A stretch of 11,927 nt of DNA from Poronia punctata (Eukaryota > Ascomycota > Sordariomycetes > Xylariales > Xylariaceae). Of this stretch, positions 10,001-11,927 are shown one piece after another (the stretch's first letter is position 1; every line of letters starts with the position of its first letter). Where the stretch lies: assembly GCA_022579005.1 (NCBI GenBank), contig MU401995.1:1-11927 (forward strand), given 5' to 3'. The notes under the pieces were generated by a model. That model made no database searches. It saw nothing but the letters and a program-made list of their open reading frames with translations, and was not told where the DNA came from. Position numbers and translations under genes: made by a program.

Positions 10001-11927
10001 ATATAATTGTTTTATAAATAATATTAGTAATGCTTATAAAGCATTGCTTAGCTTTATAAATCTTTTTAAAAATAGTTTATAAAGTACGTTTAAACTGCTT
10101 TTAATTTATTAAAAAATATTTTATATAGTAAGCTATATTTTAAATTATTAAGTAATTTTTTTTAAAAAACTTTATTAAGTAGTTTACTTTTTATTATTAT
10201 AAAAAAAGCTTATTTAAGTTTACTTTGCTAAAAATATATAAAAAGTTATAATATTTAAAAAGTATTATTTTTAGCGCTTTTTTTTTTAGTTTTTTACTTT
10301 TTTTACTAAAAAACCTTTTAACTTTTTATCTTTTAATAATAAAGTTAATTTTTTTTATATTAGTTATTTTAACTTTTTTTTAAATTAGTTAATTTAAACT
10401 ATATATTAAAATAAAAAAGTAATAAGTAAATAAAGTTTAATTAGTATTTTTTTTTTATATTAAGCTATTTTTTTTATTTAATATAAACTTTATATATTTA
10501 ATATTTACTTTTTAAAAAAGCTTTATTTTTAGCGCAGCTTTTTAAGTAAGTTATTTTTTATAATTATAATTATAGCTTGTTTTATTTTTTTAAAATTAGT
10601 TTTTATAAAGTTTACTTAAAAGTTTTTATTTAGCTTTTTTTTTATAAAAACTAGTATTGCTTTACTTTTTAGCTAAGTAATAGTTTTTTTTTTAATATTT
10701 ATAAATAAGTATTTTTATTTAAAAAATAATTAAATTTTATAAGTAAAGTTTAAAAAAATATAAGTTAATAGTTTTTATAATTTAGTAGTACTTTATACTT
10801 AATAAACTATAGTTTTTTTAATATTATATTATATTATATATATAGCACTATTAAAAAAACATTTTTAAATATTTATTTGTTTACTTAAAAAGTAGTTATT
10901 AAAATTTTATATATTTTTAATAGCTTTTTTTATTAAATTTAATTACTATTTAATAATTAAAGTTTATAATAGTTTTTAAATTTAAACTAGTTTTAATTTT
11001 TATTACTAGTAGTATATTTATTACTATATATATGTTAGCTTTATATTATTTAAAATATTGTTTATTTATAAAAAGAATTTATTATTTAATAATATATAGC
11101 TAAATATAAAAAAGTTTTTTTTTATATACTTATTTATTATACTTATTGTTTTATATATATTAATATTTAGTAATACTTTTTTTAAGTAAAAGTTTATTTA
11201 TTTTAAAATTATTTTTTTAAAATGTGCTTTTTTTTTAAAAAAAAAGGCGTTAGCATTATAACTATAAGCTATAAAAATTATTTAAATTTAAGCTTATTAA
11301 TTTACGCTATTTTTCTTTAATAAGTAATTATAAAAAGTATATTTTTATTTTTTATAATTAAAGTATTAGCTTTTAATAATAAAGGTTTTTATTTTTTTAG
11401 CTAATATTTTAAGTTATAGTTATAAAAAAGGTTATAAACTAGGTTTTTTTTTATTATAAAGTTATATATAGTTTTTTATAATAATATTTAGTTTTACTAA
11501 GTTTATTTAAATTATTTTAATAACGTTATTATTATAAAAGTTATTTATATTACTTATAAGCTTTTAAGCTAGCTTATATTTTTTTTTAAAAAAAAATATA
11601 AACTATTTATATATAGTATTAAATAAATATATTAAAGTTAATATTATTATTAAAATATTAAGCTATAGTTTTATATTATAAGCAAGTAATTAGTTTATTA
11701 TAAAACTTTTTTTCTTTTTAGCTTATAAAAGTTTTTGCTTACTAGCAAGTTATATAAAGTTATTTTTAAAGTTTTAATAATTAGCTAAGCTTTTTATTTT
11801 TAACTTTTAATACTTAACTTTAATATATTACCTTTAGTTTATATTTTTATATTTACTTTTTAAGTAATTTAAAAGCTTAGTTAATATATTAATTATATTA
11901 AAGTAGTTATTTTATAAGTATAGCTAT
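7061..11927. other. Gene-free, T-rich, nearly saturated mutation desert
   Basis: I see no gene, RNA or element boundary in this stretch of nearly 5 kb. The + strand is T-rich: 28 T to 19 A in 7201-7260 and 38 T to 18 A in 10441-10500. T runs of 7 or more greatly outnumber A runs of that length. C occurs almost only as GCT or ACT and G almost only as AGC, AGT or TGC. Islands of TpC or GpA are single and scattered (for example near 7121, 8033, 8091, 9142, 9651, 10049 and 10329). The constant skew over several kilobases could mean one long element read on the - strand, whose purine-rich coding strand would show as T-rich here, but no motif supports this. Confidence 0.7.
7430..7467. repeat. A/T-only inverted repeat, 13-bp arms
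   Basis: The arm at 7430-7442 is the exact reverse complement of 7455-7467, with a 12-base A/T spacer. Both arms contain only A and T. In a sequence with about 87% A+T such palindromes arise easily by chance, so it may mean nothing. A cruciform or a decayed terminal repeat cannot be argued from this alone. Confidence 0.6.

Larger units (their letters stand above)
1..11927. other. AT-rich, RIP-like mutated heterochromatin block
   Basis: The whole window is a gene-dead AT block. Stops occur every few codons in all frames, and the longest stop-free stretches I found are 76 codons. In a hand count of 7201-7380, TpA outnumbers ApT by about 38 to 25. CpA is scarce except as GCA, and CpG is rare. 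G+C is about 13% in 7201-7500 but about 27-30% in small islands (2941-3000, 5341-5400). Loss of C and G by transitions on both strands, with excess TpA, is the known signature of RIP in filamentous Ascomycota, which acts on duplicated DNA such as transposons. The inference is a fungal transposon graveyard, perhaps centromeric, subtelomeric or an AT isochore. Organellar DNA is less likely because long reading frames are absent. Confidence 0.75.

Noticed and set aside
1..11927. Mitochondrial, apicoplast or naturally AT-rich protist DNA
   Set aside because: No long reading frames, tRNA or rRNA are present, and C and G survive in a strict context (RCT / AGY). That points to directed mutation and not to general AT bias.

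Overview
The window is about 85% A+T, has no intact gene, and looks like fungal (Ascomycota-type) heterochromatin in which old mobile elements and perhaps one gene copy were destroyed by C-to-T / G-to-A mutation, as in repeat-induced point mutation (RIP). The evidence seen directly is TAA/TAG stops every few codons in all frames, TpA in excess of ApT, near-absence of several dinucleotides, and surviving C and G confined to a few contexts. No species can be named. I saw no rRNA, tRNA, CRISPR array, origin, promoter, riboswitch or terminator.

Layout. 1-2160: gene-free, strongly mutated. 2162-2860: a milder zone with the longest stop-free frame of the window (2216-2443, + strand) and a series of motif echoes compatible with a short-chain dehydrogenase/reductase (SDR). 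2861-3300: a milder island of unknown origin. 3301-3840: strongly mutated. 3841-4860: one + frame with collinear echoes of a Ty3/Gypsy-type integrase. 5285-5480: the least mutated patch (about 30% G+C, four CpG within 26 bases), with spacing like the N-terminal part of a fungal hAT transposase. 5481-6882: gene-free. 6883-6901: a 19-base A tract. 6902-7060: a last mild patch. 7061-11927: an unbroken, T-rich, almost saturated desert, including 911 bases (7123-8033) with no GpA, GpG, TpC or CpC.

Nothing here is expected to yield a working protein. The three relic calls rest on my recall of family motifs read through a mutation model. Translations of such AT-rich DNA consist mostly of F, I, K, L, N and Y and align by chance with many families, so those calls are hypotheses. 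The mutation pattern is the solid result: C survives almost only after a purine and before T (and as GCA), a narrower rule than simple loss of CpA.
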